A DNA stretch of 64,000 nucleotides from AP-15 sp963735445 (GTDB lineage Bacteria; Pseudomonadota; Alphaproteobacteria; ATCC43930; CGMCC-115725): positions 92,170 to 156,169 of the forward strand of contig CAVTLC010000053.1 in NCBI GenBank assembly GCA_963735445.1. Direction: 5' to 3'. The position numbers and the translations under genes are program-made. Below, in pieces: positions 8,836-17,142 of the stretch. Numbering within the stretch: position 1 is the first letter of the stretch; the number at the start of each line of letters is the position of its first letter. The notes below the pieces were generated by a model. It did no database searches. It worked only from the letters and a program-made list of their open reading frames with translations, and was not told where the DNA came from.

Positions 8836-9144
8836 TCAGGCCTCGAAGCGCAGGATCTCGACGCAAGGCGGCTTGGTCAGGATTTCGCTGAAATCGCGCA
8901 TCCAATTGCTGGTTTCTTCGCTCGACCCGACCCCGCGGTTGCGAAATTGTTCGAGCTGATCGAGCCCCTTCAGCTCGACCTCGAATTGCAGGGCGGTGTG
9001 GTCGCCGTGGCCGCGCGTCAACGGCACCAGCATGCGGGCGTCGAGGCCGTTGTTCCGCGCCGCCTCGACTTCGCGACGGATGAATTCGATCGCACGCTGA
9101 CGGTTGACCGGCAGCACGTCGTAGCAGAATCGAGCGAGATACAT
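8836..9144 (-). CDS. Small alpha/beta-barrel-like hypothetical protein
   Basis: A 102-residue soluble protein starting MYLARFCYDVLPVNRQRAIEFI, with an alternating beta/helix pattern (RMLVPLTRGHGDHTALQFEVELKGLDQLEQF) suggestive of the dimeric alpha-beta barrel (ferredoxin-like) fold. I do not recognise a named family. A GGAGAGA site precedes the ATG at 9144. It lies 116 bases upstream of putA on the same strand and could be cotranscribed. No catalytic motif is evident. Confidence 0.6.
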   Translation of the reverse strand: MYLARFCYDVLPVNRQRAIEFIRREVEAARNNGLDARMLVPLTRGHGDHTALQFEVELKGLDQLEQFRNRGVGSSEETSNWMRDFSEILTKPPCVEILRFEA

Positions 9145-9360
9145 GTGTCTCTCCTTATGACAAGGTCAGTCCGGTAGCCGGCGACGATGGAAGTGGCGCC
9201 GGGCGGCTCCTTCTGGGTCAACGCGAAGGATCGCCGGTCGATGCCCCGACCCGGGTAAAAACAGTGCCTCTCGGCGGCGGAAGCCGAGGCCCGGGGCCTT
9301 GCACAGCACGCGGCAAATCCGCATACAGTGCGGCGGCCGGTTTGGTCAGGGGCGGGGGAA

Positions 9361-9846
9361 ATGATGTTGCGATATCGGCGATTTCTAACGGTAGGTCTGG
9401 TCATTTCGGCGCTGACATTGTCAGCGGCTGCGAGCGCGCAAGCCCCTTCAGCGGCACCCCCCGCCGCGACCACGACGGCCCCGACCGTCCCCGCGGCGCC
9501 TACTTCGCCGACAGCTGCGGCAAAATCGGAGCTGCCGCACTTTCTCGTTTATTTCAATGAGTTCAGCGCCTATATGTCGCCGCGCTCGAAGCAAATTGTG
9601 GCGCAGGCAGCCAAGGAAGCCAAAGCTTCCGGCGCCAAGTCGATCACGGTGCAGGCGAGAGCGAGCGCCACCGGCACGGTGCAGACCAACAAATATTTGG
9701 CGATGACGCGGGCGTCGATCGTTGCCGACGAACTCGAGGCCGACGGCGTTCCGGCAGCGATGGTGCAACAGGATCCGATCGGGCAGACCGGCTCGAGCGA
9801 CCCCTCGGTCTTTAACCGGAGGGTCGACATCATCCTGCACCGCTGA
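9361..9846 (+). CDS. Exported OmpA-like domain protein
   Basis: From ATG 9361, after a GGGGCGGGGGAA site, the product is 161 residues. It starts with a Sec signal peptide (MMLRYRRFLTVGLVISALTL, cleavage expected after ASAQA), followed by an alanine/proline/threonine-rich linker. The C-terminal domain (FLVYFNEFSAYMSPRSKQIV, ITVQARASATGT, MTRASIVADELEADGV, VFNRRVDIIL) matches the beta-alpha-beta pattern of OmpA/MotB peptidoglycan-associated domains, although the usual D and R peptidoglycan-binding residues are only partly clear. It is likely periplasmic. It is divergent from the small gene at 8836 across a 216-base intergenic region. Confidence 0.75.
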   Translation: MMLRYRRFLTVGLVISALTLSAAASAQAPSAAPPAATTTAPTVPAAPTSPTAAAKSELPHFLVYFNEFSAYMSPRSKQIVAQAAKEAKASGAKSITVQARASATGTVQTNKYLAMTRASIVADELEADGVPAAMVQQDPIGQTGSSDPSVFNRRVDIILHR

Positions 9847-10137
9847 TCGCCGGCATGCGTTGGCAGCAGAGTCGTTGGTTGTCACCTACGAGCTGAGCCC
9901 GCGCAGCCGCGCCATCACTGAGGAAGAGCTGGGCGAGGCCTGAGCATTTGGGCAGCTCACCGCTGCGCGGTATCCACCGTAAAGCCGGCTGCGTTCATGC
10001 GCGGCTCCGCCGCTGTCGCCGGCCCACCGTGCCCTCGGCACTCGCCCCGCACAACGCGAACCGTGTACCCCACGCAGCAAAAATGCCGAAGCAGAGCCGG
10101 TCTGGTCCCCGGAAAGTCCCCGAGTCAAATCGCCGTC
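9847..10137. other. Gene-free stretch
   Basis: No convincing gene is seen between the OmpA-like stop and the terminator of the minus-strand sRNA. The short overlapping open frames on both strands look like GC-rich shadows. Confidence 0.5.
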
Positions 10138-10170
10138 AAAAGAAAATGGCCGGAACCTTAGTTCCGGCCA
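10138..10170 (-). terminator. Intrinsic terminator of the sRNA / LysR transcript
   Basis: A 10-bp perfect stem TGGCCGGAAC/GTTCCGGCCA (10147-10156 with 10161-10170) with a four-base loop is followed on the minus strand by TTTTCTTTT. Confidence 0.85.
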
Positions 10171-10294
10171 AGTTTGAACAGGGAGGCTTCACGTCTGGGA
10201 GACGTAAGGGTCCGAAGACCCTCTTCCCGAGCAGAACTCGGGAACCGCTATTCACGGTAACGACCGTGAAAAACCTTTTGCGATGAGCCATCGC
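10138..10294 (-). ncRNA. Multi-hairpin sRNA downstream of a VtlR-like regulator (AbcR/alpha-r15-like)
   Basis: Six perfect hairpins with different stems lie in 148 bases: 10280-10294 (6 bp), 10251-10270 (8 bp), 10224-10244 (8 bp), 10207-10222 (6 bp), 10191-10205 (6 bp, loop CCC) and 10147-10170 (10 bp). Read on the minus strand, the last is followed by TTTTCTTTT, an intrinsic terminator. Anti-Shine-Dalgarno-like motifs occur twice: UCUCCCAGA across a loop, and single-stranded GCCUCCCUG at about 10179-10187. AbcR (alpha-r15) sRNAs of Rhizobiales sit next to vtlR and use CUCCC motifs to block ribosome binding on transporter mRNAs; position and motifs agree here. The 5' end is unknown, and it could be processed from the regulator's 3' UTR. 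Family assignment is inference. Confidence 0.6.
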
Positions 10295-10416
10295 GTACTC
10301 GGAAGATGCCTATTTTCGAGCACGACTACCACCGGGAATTTCGTCTGGCACGTCTGCAAAAACCGCAATCCTCTGAAAAACCGAGAATCCTTTTCGGCGA
10401 ATGTCAATTTTACTCG

Positions 10417-11310
10417 TCAGCTGACCCGACTCTCGGCGACCTTACGCAGCAAAAAATCGCGGAAAACGCTGATTCGCTTAGAGGCGCGCAATTCCTCGGG
10501 GTACACGAAATACGCCTCGATAGGCGGCCCGGTCAGTTCCGGCAGTACCCGAATGAGATCGGTGTGCTCGACAGCGATGAAGTCCGACAGCGCTGCGACG
10601 CCCAGTCCGCTCAGCACCGCGCGCAACATTGCGTAGAAATTGTTGACAGCTAATATCGGTTTGCGCTCTTGCCCGGGCTTCGCCCCAGCGTCAAGCAACC
10701 AATTGACGTTTTGCACCGGCGGCCGCGAATCCTCGCCGTAGACGATCAGGCGGTGCTTGTCGAGATCCTCCGCCTGCTGCGGCATCCCGTGTTTTTTGAT
10801 GTAATCGGGGGCGGCATACACGTGAGTTGGGACGCTCAAGAGATGCCGCTGGATCAGATCGGGTTGACGCGGCGGCGACATGCGAATCGCCACGTCGGCC
10901 TCGCGCATGGACAAATCGAGCTCGGTATCTTCGATCACCATCGTGACTTGGATGTCCGGATAGAGATCGAGAAAGTCGCGGATCCGCGGCGTCAGCCAGG
11001 TCGAACCGAAAGCCACCGTGGTCGTGATCTTCAGCGGTCCCTTGGGCCGGTCCTTCGATTCGGAGATCAAACCCTCGGCCATCGACAGCTTGGCGAAGAC
11101 CTCGCGCGCAGTACGGAACAACAGCTCGCCCTGCTCGGTAAGGATCAGGCCGCGAGCGTGGCGGTGAAACAGCGGAACGCTGAGGCTTTCCTCCAACGCG
11201 CTGATCTGGCGGCTAACCGCGGACTGGCTAAGGTTCAGCGACTCGCCTGCATGGGTAAAGCTGCCCGCCTCCGCGACAGCATGAAACACCCGTAATTTGT
11301 CCCAATCCAT
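10417..11310 (-). CDS. vtlR: VtlR-type LysR-family transcriptional regulator
   Basis: From ATG 11310 the product is 297 residues. The N-terminal winged helix-turn-helix reads MDWDKLRVFHAVAEAGSFTH, LSQSAVSRQISALE and FHRHARGLILTEQGE, closely resembling VtlR of Brucella and Agrobacterium as I remember it. The effector domain follows (TTTVAFGSTWL, VYAAPDYIKKHG, GLGVAALSDFI). VtlR activates the AbcR-type sRNA in Rhizobiales and is commonly encoded after trxB; both neighbours are present here, with trxB ending 41 bases upstream and the hairpin RNA just downstream. A longer in-frame extension to 11721 overlaps trxB and has no regulator similarity, so it was rejected. Confidence 0.85.
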   Translation of the reverse strand: MDWDKLRVFHAVAEAGSFTHAGESLNLSQSAVSRQISALEESLSVPLFHRHARGLILTEQGELLFRTAREVFAKLSMAEGLISESKDRPKGPLKITTTVAFGSTWLTPRIRDFLDLYPDIQVTMVIEDTELDLSMREADVAIRMSPPRQPDLIQRHLLSVPTHVYAAPDYIKKHGMPQQAEDLDKHRLIVYGEDSRPPVQNVNWLLDAGAKPGQERKPILAVNNFYAMLRAVLSGLGVAALSDFIAVEHTDLIRVLPELTGPPIEAYFVYPEELRASKRISVFRDFLLRKVAESRVS

Positions 11311-11351
11311 CCCTACTCCCCAAACGGCCGGGTCGGAGCAACGAGCGCCCG

Positions 11352-12323
11352 CTACTCGGCCGCGCGCATTGTCTCGGCCTCCTCCTTCGCCGCGAGAAAT
11401 TTTTCGGCTTCGAGCGCCGCCATGCAACCCATTCCGGCGGCCGTCACCGCTTGACGAAAGACTTTGTCCCTGACATCGCCCGCGGCAAACACCCCCGGGA
11501 TGCTGGTCTCGGTCGAATCGGGCCGGGTGATGATATAGCCCTCGGCATCGAGCCGAACCTGCCCTGCGACAAGAGCGGTTACCGGCGTGTGGCCGATCGC
11601 GACAAAAACGCCGTCGCAAGGATGCACAAACAAACGCCCGGTTGGCACATCCCGCAGACGCACCCCGGTCACCCGTGGCGGCTCCGGTTCGCCGAGTATT
11701 TCGTCGACGACAGCGTCCCAAATGACGTCGATTTTCGGGTTGCGGAACAGTCGATCCTGCAGGATTTTTTCCGCCCGCAGCGCATTGCGGCGATGAACCA
11801 GCGTCACTTGGCGCGCGTGATTGGTTAAATAGAGCGCCTCTTCGACGGCCGTATTGCCACCGCCGACGACGACGACATCCTTACCGCGAAAAAAGAAACC
11901 ATCGCAGGTGGCGCAGGCCGAAACGCCAAAACCGCGAAAGATCTCCTCGGTCGGCAAGCCGAGCCAACGCGCCTGCGCCCCGGTCGCAATGATCACGGTG
12001 TCGCCGACATAGACATCGCCCGAATCGCCGGTCGCGACAAACGGCCTCCGTCCCAGATCGAGCGTCTCGACGAGGTCGAGGATAACCCGCGTGCCGACAT
12101 GCTCGGCTTGCCGCTGCATCTGCTCCATCAGCCATGGGCCCTGGATGACCTCGGCAAAGCCTGGGTAATTTTCGACATCGGTTGTGATCGTCAGCTGCCC
12201 GCCCGGCTGCAACCCGGTGACGAGCAGCGGTTCGAGGTTGGCGCGCGCCGCATAGATCGCCGCGGTATACCCGGCCGGACCGGCGCCTATGATCAAGACT
12301 TTGCTGTGGTAACGTTCGGACAT
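11352..12323 (-). CDS. trxB: Thioredoxin-disulfide reductase
   Basis: A 323-residue flavoenzyme that passes electrons from NADPH through FAD to thioredoxin in the cytoplasm. The FAD-binding GAGPAGYTAAIYAARA is at residues 13-28, the redox-active CATCDG follows in the middle, and the NADPH-binding VVVGGGNTAVEEA comes directly after, in the order typical of low-molecular-weight TrxR. The C-terminal second FAD motif GVFAAGDV is present. Length is normal. It appears to head a trxB-vtlR unit on the minus strand. Confidence 0.95.
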   Translation of the reverse strand: MSERYHSKVLIIGAGPAGYTAAIYAARANLEPLLVTGLQPGGQLTITTDVENYPGFAEVIQGPWLMEQMQRQAEHVGTRVILDLVETLDLGRRPFVATGDSGDVYVGDTVIIATGAQARWLGLPTEEIFRGFGVSACATCDGFFFRGKDVVVVGGGNTAVEEALYLTNHARQVTLVHRRNALRAEKILQDRLFRNPKIDVIWDAVVDEILGEPEPPRVTGVRLRDVPTGRLFVHPCDGVFVAIGHTPVTALVAGQVRLDAEGYIITRPDSTETSIPGVFAAGDVRDKVFRQAVTAAGMGCMAALEAEKFLAAKEEAETMRAAE

Positions 12324-12394
12324 CGGCGGCTCCCGTCAGTTCGACGCTTACTACATTATTTCACCGTGCAGCAACTTTAAGGCGTCGACGACCG

Positions 12395-14320
12395 CTAAAA
12401 CCCGAACATGTGATCAAGACTGAAGGCGCCGTCAGCCCCCAGCAGCCCGTGATAGCCAAAAAGCCGGCAGGTCGTATCGCGGATGACCACGTACGCTTTG
12501 CTCCCGGCCAGGGCCCGCGTCCCGCTGTCAAACAGTGAGTGATATCGCCATAGCCGGGAGCCCGAACACGGGATCGCCAAGTTCCGGCGTCCCACCTCAG
12601 TCCCGTTGCCGTCACACAGAATGATGTCAGTAGCACTGTATGGCCGCCACCGGCGCGAGACCGGATAGATCAGGTGGCACAAAGTGTCGTAGCCGCCCCC
12701 GCCGAGGCGCAAAAACAGTCGTGTCGACAGCCCCGGCGGCCGGCCGCTGTAGGATTGCGGTTCGTCGCGATACGTCAAAATCGTATTAAAGACGTGCGCG
12801 CCAAAGCTGGTCTCGGCGGCATGGTCGAAGTCGCGGTGGCGATATCTGAAAATCGCGTGCAGCCAACCATCGGCTTTGTCGCCCGCGGCAAAGTCATAGA
12901 CCAGTTCGACATGGCCATAGCCATCGCCCAGAGCTTTGATCCCCGGGGCGTGATCGAGATCGAGCGCGGTCGCGTGGTCGCGCGGCAACCGCCCGAACGG
13001 GTAGCGCAGAACCTCGTTCCCTTCGGGGTCGTATACGATAGCGGCGATCGGCAACTCGCGCTGACGGATCGCCATTGGCGTCGGCAGCACCTCGGTCCGC
13101 CACTGCTTTCGCGGCAATATCGGAGCCGGCAGCAGATATCCTTTGCCGAGCAAGTTCGTTAGCCGTGGCAGCTCCGGATCGGGTTCGAGATCGTCACGCT
13201 CGACGTTGACATGGGCAATCCGGCGGCGGTTTTGTCCGACGATCTCGTAACGCGGCCGCACCATGTGTTTACCGGCGCGCAGCTCGAACTGAGCCGGCCA
13301 AACCACATCCGGAAGAAGATCGCCGACATTCACGGCGCGGGTGGCGAAGGGCGGGATCGGCTCGATCAGCGGTGCGACGCTGTCATTGCCCATTCGGTTG
13401 ATCCCAATGGCCCCCGCCGGAATCGGAACCGGATGACTGTTCTGGATCCACAGGACAACCTGCTCGCCAGGGGCCGGCGCCGGCAGGCCGGCATAGCGGT
13501 CGGCCGGCCAGGCATTGGCGTCATGGGTTGCCGACAGCGACAGGTCGCCACCGGCGGCGCCGCCATTGTCCCCGCCAAAAGTGTCGAGCGCGTATTTGAC
13601 GACATCGTGACCGGCAGCACCGACGATGTGCAAGAACAGCTGGCCAACGAATTCGGGCAGGCCAAAGCGCGCTCGGATTTCGCGGCTGTCGAGCACAATG
13701 CTGCCGGCTGCCGGCCCGCAGCTTTCGCACCATTCGGCGAGTATTTCGCCGGTCTCGCCGAATAAAGTCAGCCAGCAGGTGACGGCTTGGCTGCCGTAAC
13801 CCGACCAATAATTGGCCGTTGCCAGTCGGGTATGCAGGCGCTCGCTATCGCGAAAAAACGCGAAATTGGTCGCGAAGTTGAGCGGGTCGAGATAGCTGCG
13901 GCAATTGGTGAGCCGAGCGGCGGGGATCCGCATCGCGTCGAGGCTGAAAATTTGCGCGCCCTCGGGAAGAAACGGCTGAAGCTGAGCCGTCAACCTTTCC
14001 GCGTCAAAAGCCGCAACAAATATCGAGCGCGCGTTTGAATCGGCAAGTTCACTAATCGGCGCGGCGGAGCGCCCGAGAACGCGACTTCCCAATCGCTCGA
14101 TGCGCTGGACGAAGATTCCGGCAATCTCGATGCCGCCAAGCCCAAACAGCTCGTCAAAGGGCTCGACCGCGCCGCTCGGATCGCAAATCGCGACCGGAGA
14201 ATTGTCGGCCAAGGCCCGGAGCAGCTCTTGCGCAGGCCACGTCGCACTCGGATGGGTCAGCGCCTTGTAGAGGGTATTCCCGCCGGTGGCGTTATTAAAG
14301 GTCTCGATCCGCAGAACCAT
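12395..14320 (-). CDS. Large conserved-looking hypothetical protein
   Basis: A 641-residue soluble protein from ATG 14320, without signal peptide or membrane helices. The N-terminal third (PVAICDPSGAVEPFDELFGL, IEIAGIFVQRIERLG) resembles a nucleotide-binding or Rossmann-like layer. The remainder is rich in beta strands and tryptophan/tyrosine (NYWSGYGSQAVTCWLTLFGE, MVRPRYEIVGQNRRRIAHVN, GYGHVELVYDF), with many aromatic and Asp residues. I do not recognise the family. Its start overlaps the 3' end of the tandem-PAP2 gene by 26 bases on the same strand, suggesting translational coupling with that gene and the ELM1-like gene, so an envelope or glycan role is possible but speculative. Confidence 0.6.
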   Translation of the reverse strand: MVLRIETFNNATGGNTLYKALTHPSATWPAQELLRALADNSPVAICDPSGAVEPFDELFGLGGIEIAGIFVQRIERLGSRVLGRSAAPISELADSNARSIFVAAFDAERLTAQLQPFLPEGAQIFSLDAMRIPAARLTNCRSYLDPLNFATNFAFFRDSERLHTRLATANYWSGYGSQAVTCWLTLFGETGEILAEWCESCGPAAGSIVLDSREIRARFGLPEFVGQLFLHIVGAAGHDVVKYALDTFGGDNGGAAGGDLSLSATHDANAWPADRYAGLPAPAPGEQVVLWIQNSHPVPIPAGAIGINRMGNDSVAPLIEPIPPFATRAVNVGDLLPDVVWPAQFELRAGKHMVRPRYEIVGQNRRRIAHVNVERDDLEPDPELPRLTNLLGKGYLLPAPILPRKQWRTEVLPTPMAIRQRELPIAAIVYDPEGNEVLRYPFGRLPRDHATALDLDHAPGIKALGDGYGHVELVYDFAAGDKADGWLHAIFRYRHRDFDHAAETSFGAHVFNTILTYRDEPQSYSGRPPGLSTRLFLRLGGGGYDTLCHLIYPVSRRWRPYSATDIILCDGNGTEVGRRNLAIPCSGSRLWRYHSLFDSGTRALAGSKAYVVIRDTTCRLFGYHGLLGADGAFSLDHMFGF

Positions 14321-15842
14321 CCCGAGCCGATACTACACGCGTCGTCGCCGGAGCAAGCGAGGGGTTGCATTTCAGACCGGCGCGCGCACGGCGGCGCAGC
14401 GAGATTTCGCGAAAGCGGCGGCAGGGCCACGGCGGGCGGCGGTCAAATCCAATCACACCGCGGCCCAACGCTGCCAACTCGATTCCCGAACGCGCAAACA
14501 CCCAAACCACACACCGGGTGGTCAGCACAGCGATATATGCCCCGGCGATCACATCACTCGGATAGTGAGCGCCGACGACAATTCGGCACGCCGCCACGAT
14601 CGCGGCAGCAAGGATGTAGAACAACAAGTGTTCCGGCCACAGCCACCAAAGCGCCGTCATCAACGCCACGATCGTGGCGGTGTGACCCGACGGAAACGAC
14701 CAGTGGTCGGGCCGCCAGGCGAGCCCGGTAAACCCATAAAGATCGCCGCCGAACAGCAATTTTGGCCGCATCCGGCCGAGACCGATCTTGACGATGTCAG
14801 CCACCAACCCCGCAACGGCAATCGCCGCGAACAAAAAGGCTGGTACCGCCGAATTGGCACGCATCGCCGGCGCCAAAGGGCGCAGCCGCCGCAGTTCGCC
14901 ACCCCAATGCAGGCTTATAAAGGCCAGAGCGAACAGGACGAGCCATCCCCAGGCTTCGCCCAGCCTTCCGATCATTGCGAACAATGCGCGCAGATCAGGG
15001 CTCTCCGCGTGCAGGTACAGCGCGACCGGCCGGTCGACAAAGGCCATCGCAAACATCACCAAAGCTGCGGTCAGCACGCCGGCAGCGGCGAATCTGGCCG
15101 CTTCGGAGCCCGCTAATCGCGACCATGCGGACGCGGCGCCACCCCCCGCCAACCGGTAGCAGCGGATCGCCAACGGGGCCGCCAATGCATCCTTCTCGAC
15201 GATCAACCAATGCAAAATGGCGGTGGTGCCGAACACCAGCAGCCCAGCCCAGACGACATCCGACAAAAAATGGCCGCCCTGAGCAACCCGCACGAGCCCG
15301 ACCAAGCCGCCAAACCCGAGCGCTGCCGCTATAACCCGCCGCCGCGCCGTCCCGGCCGGCAACAAAAAGGCGAAAGCGACGAGTGAGAAGCCGAGTGCTG
15401 CATGACCCGAAACAAAGGAGCAGTTTCGCGGGCACTCCGCCGCGGGCAACGGGGCGGGCGTGAAATGTGAGGAGCCGCCGAACGCCTCGATTTGCGTTGG
15501 CCTAGCCCGGCCCCAGTGATCCTTTAACAGCGTGTTGGCGAGGAGCCCGGGACCCAACGCCACTGAAAGGATTACGAACAGCAACGCTTTTCGATCGAAC
15601 CGCCATAAAGGCCGCTCCATCAAAAACAGCCACGCGGCGGCCACTGCCAAAATTAGAATGACAGCCCATGTGATCCACGGGACGCCATGGTAGATGAAAG
15701 CGACCGGCGCCCAATCGTGCAGCACAAACCCGTGATGCGGCTGATAAAACCAGCCGCTGACCGATAAATCGATTTGCGGGACGAATAAAAGCAGCAACGC
15801 TGTCGCGGTGATCAATCCACCGTAGATAAACGCCCGCTTCAT
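14295..15842 (-). CDS. Membrane phosphatase with two fused PAP2 domains
   Basis: A 515-residue polytopic membrane protein carrying two complete PAP2 phosphatase motif sets. The first half has KDHWGRARP, CSFVSGHAALGF and RVAQGGHFLSD; the second has KIGLGRMRP, SFPSGHTATIV and RIVVGAHYPSD. These correspond to the K-x6-RP, PSGH and R-x5-H-x3-D signatures. The first PSGH is VSGH, but the His and flanking Ser-Gly are kept. Such enzymes dephosphorylate lipid phosphates (undecaprenyl pyrophosphate, phosphatidic acid or lipid A) at the periplasmic face. Two hydrophobic domains in one chain is uncommon. The last 60 or so residues are basic and low-complexity. It is followed by a 26-base overlap with the gene ending at 12395. 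Confidence 0.85.
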   Translation of the reverse strand: MKRAFIYGGLITATALLLLFVPQIDLSVSGWFYQPHHGFVLHDWAPVAFIYHGVPWITWAVILILAVAAAWLFLMERPLWRFDRKALLFVILSVALGPGLLANTLLKDHWGRARPTQIEAFGGSSHFTPAPLPAAECPRNCSFVSGHAALGFSLVAFAFLLPAGTARRRVIAAALGFGGLVGLVRVAQGGHFLSDVVWAGLLVFGTTAILHWLIVEKDALAAPLAIRCYRLAGGGAASAWSRLAGSEAARFAAAGVLTAALVMFAMAFVDRPVALYLHAESPDLRALFAMIGRLGEAWGWLVLFALAFISLHWGGELRRLRPLAPAMRANSAVPAFLFAAIAVAGLVADIVKIGLGRMRPKLLFGGDLYGFTGLAWRPDHWSFPSGHTATIVALMTALWWLWPEHLLFYILAAAIVAACRIVVGAHYPSDVIAGAYIAVLTTRCVVWVFARSGIELAALGRGVIGFDRRPPWPCRRFREISLRRRARAGLKCNPSLAPATTRVVSARDGSADRDL

Positions 15843-15857
15843 AGGTGCTGCTGCTCT

Positions 15858-16865
15858 TCAACCCGGTCCAGCACTAAATGCTCGCACCGCCGCACCCGCG
15901 CGCGCCGTGTCGTCCGGAATTGAATAAGACCAAGACTCGATCGTTCCAGCGAATGGCCGAGTGATTCCGGCCTGCTGCATCAGCTGATGAAAGCGGGAAA
16001 ATTTAGCATTGCCGCCATCGAGATTGAGAATGTGCACCGGTTTACCGGTCGCAGCCGCCTCGCTGATCATCGACACCGAATCGGCGGTTACCAGAACAGC
16101 GTCGGCTAACGCCAGGTAGGCGAAATAGGGATTGTCACCGGTGCCGTCCCAGATTGACGCCGGAAGCCCGGCGAGTCGGTTCTGCACGAGCCTGCAACCC
16201 TGATCTCCGGTCCGCCGCGATGGCGTAACCAACGCCGAGCCCCCCGTCTGGCGCAATATCCCCGCGATCGCGTCGGCAATTTCGCCAAGCCGGCGCAGGG
16301 TCAGGCGGTAGGCCTTGTTGCTGCCGCCGAGCAAGACCGCCAGAATTGGCCGTGGCATCGCTGCGAGCGCTGGAAAGCGGCGGCGCTCGGCGGCCAACCG
16401 CGCCGGTGTCACACGGTGAATTGCACCTCGGCTGACAATCACTTTCGGCCCCTGCAGGCGATCATGCTCGGGCACGACGAGCAGGTCAAAATCCGAGCGT
16501 CTGAGGCGTGGATCTTGAACCTGCGCCAGCACGGTACGGCCGCCATTGGCGCGCCGAATCGCTAAGGCCGGAACGACCGTATTTCGCCCGCAACCGATGA
16601 CGAGATCGGGCCAAGGCGGGCTGAGGCGGCCTTCCTGCGCGATGGTGTTAAGAGACAATGGCCAGAGCTGTGGCGGCAGCCCCCGCCAAGGCCAGCCGAC
16701 ATCGAGCGGTTTCTCGACGAGATCAAAGCCGGTCGCCTCGGCCAGCCCGAGCGCCTGGCTTCTCATACCGGCCTTCCGGTCATGCAGCACCCAGACCAGC
16801 GGCGAGAACGCGCGAGCCACCGAACGCTGCACCGGGCTGGCAAGTGAGGACGATGACGACGACAT
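15858..16865 (-). CDS. ELM1/GtrOC1-like protein (DUF1022 family)
   Basis: A 335-residue protein with VWVLHDRKAGMRSQALGLAEA near residues 24-44, DLVIGCGRNTVVPALAIRR, QVQDPRLRRSDFDLLVVPEHD, AVLLGGSNKAYRLT and ADAVLVTADSVSMISEAAATGKPVHIL. This is the bacterial homologue family of the plant mitochondrial-fission protein ELM1, with a glycosyltransferase-B-like layout. In alphaproteobacteria such genes sit near envelope glycan or lipid genes, as here (15 bases before the tandem PAP2 gene). The bacterial function is not established. ATG 16865 is followed by a serine-rich, variable N-terminus, so the start could lie further in. Confidence 0.8.
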   Translation of the reverse strand: MSSSSSSLASPVQRSVARAFSPLVWVLHDRKAGMRSQALGLAEATGFDLVEKPLDVGWPWRGLPPQLWPLSLNTIAQEGRLSPPWPDLVIGCGRNTVVPALAIRRANGGRTVLAQVQDPRLRRSDFDLLVVPEHDRLQGPKVIVSRGAIHRVTPARLAAERRRFPALAAMPRPILAVLLGGSNKAYRLTLRRLGEIADAIAGILRQTGGSALVTPSRRTGDQGCRLVQNRLAGLPASIWDGTGDNPYFAYLALADAVLVTADSVSMISEAAATGKPVHILNLDGGNAKFSRFHQLMQQAGITRPFAGTIESWSYSIPDDTARAGAAVRAFSAGPG

Positions 16866-17087
16866 CGCACTCGTCTACGAAACCGCTGTAGCTGGGACAA
16901 GCGACTTGCTGCCGAAGCCGTCGCCGTACCGGCACGATGGCGCCTGGGTCAGCAGAGCTTACGCTTGGTCAAACAAGCTCGTGACCCTGATAGGAAATAA
17001 AAGGGTACTTTAGCCTACGCTTTATAGAAGTCCACAGCGGTTCGCGCCGTTGGTTCGTGACACCGGCGCGGTGATGACGCAATAAAA

Positions 17088-17116
17088 TTGCGCGCTTCGA
17101 TTAGCGTTTCTATGAT
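17088..17116 (+). promoter_or_regulatory. Candidate sigma-70 promoter for the lrp-like gene
   Basis: TTGCGC (17088-17093), a 17-base spacer and TATGAT (17111-17116) form a good alphaproteobacterial -35/-10 pair. They lie 26 bases upstream of the ATG at 17143, with a GGAGGGG ribosome-binding site between. No experimental support. Confidence 0.6.
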
Positions 17117-17142
17117 CCCGCAATCTGGAGGGGACGCATCGG

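Noticed and set aside
7337..8959. 540-residue plus-strand open frame
   Set aside because: It lies antisense to putA, has no family pattern and reflects high GC codon use.
9948..10286. 112-residue plus-strand open frame across the hairpin array
   Set aside because: The region is a run of perfect RNA hairpins with an intrinsic terminator, and the translation resembles no protein.
10402..10407. TTGACA on the minus strand as the sRNA -35 box
   Set aside because: No acceptable -10 hexamer lies 16-18 bases downstream, so it is not listed as a promoter.
11311..11721. N-terminal extension of the LysR gene
   Set aside because: It lies within trxB on the same strand and lacks similarity; ATG 11310 gives the canonical start MDWDKLR.
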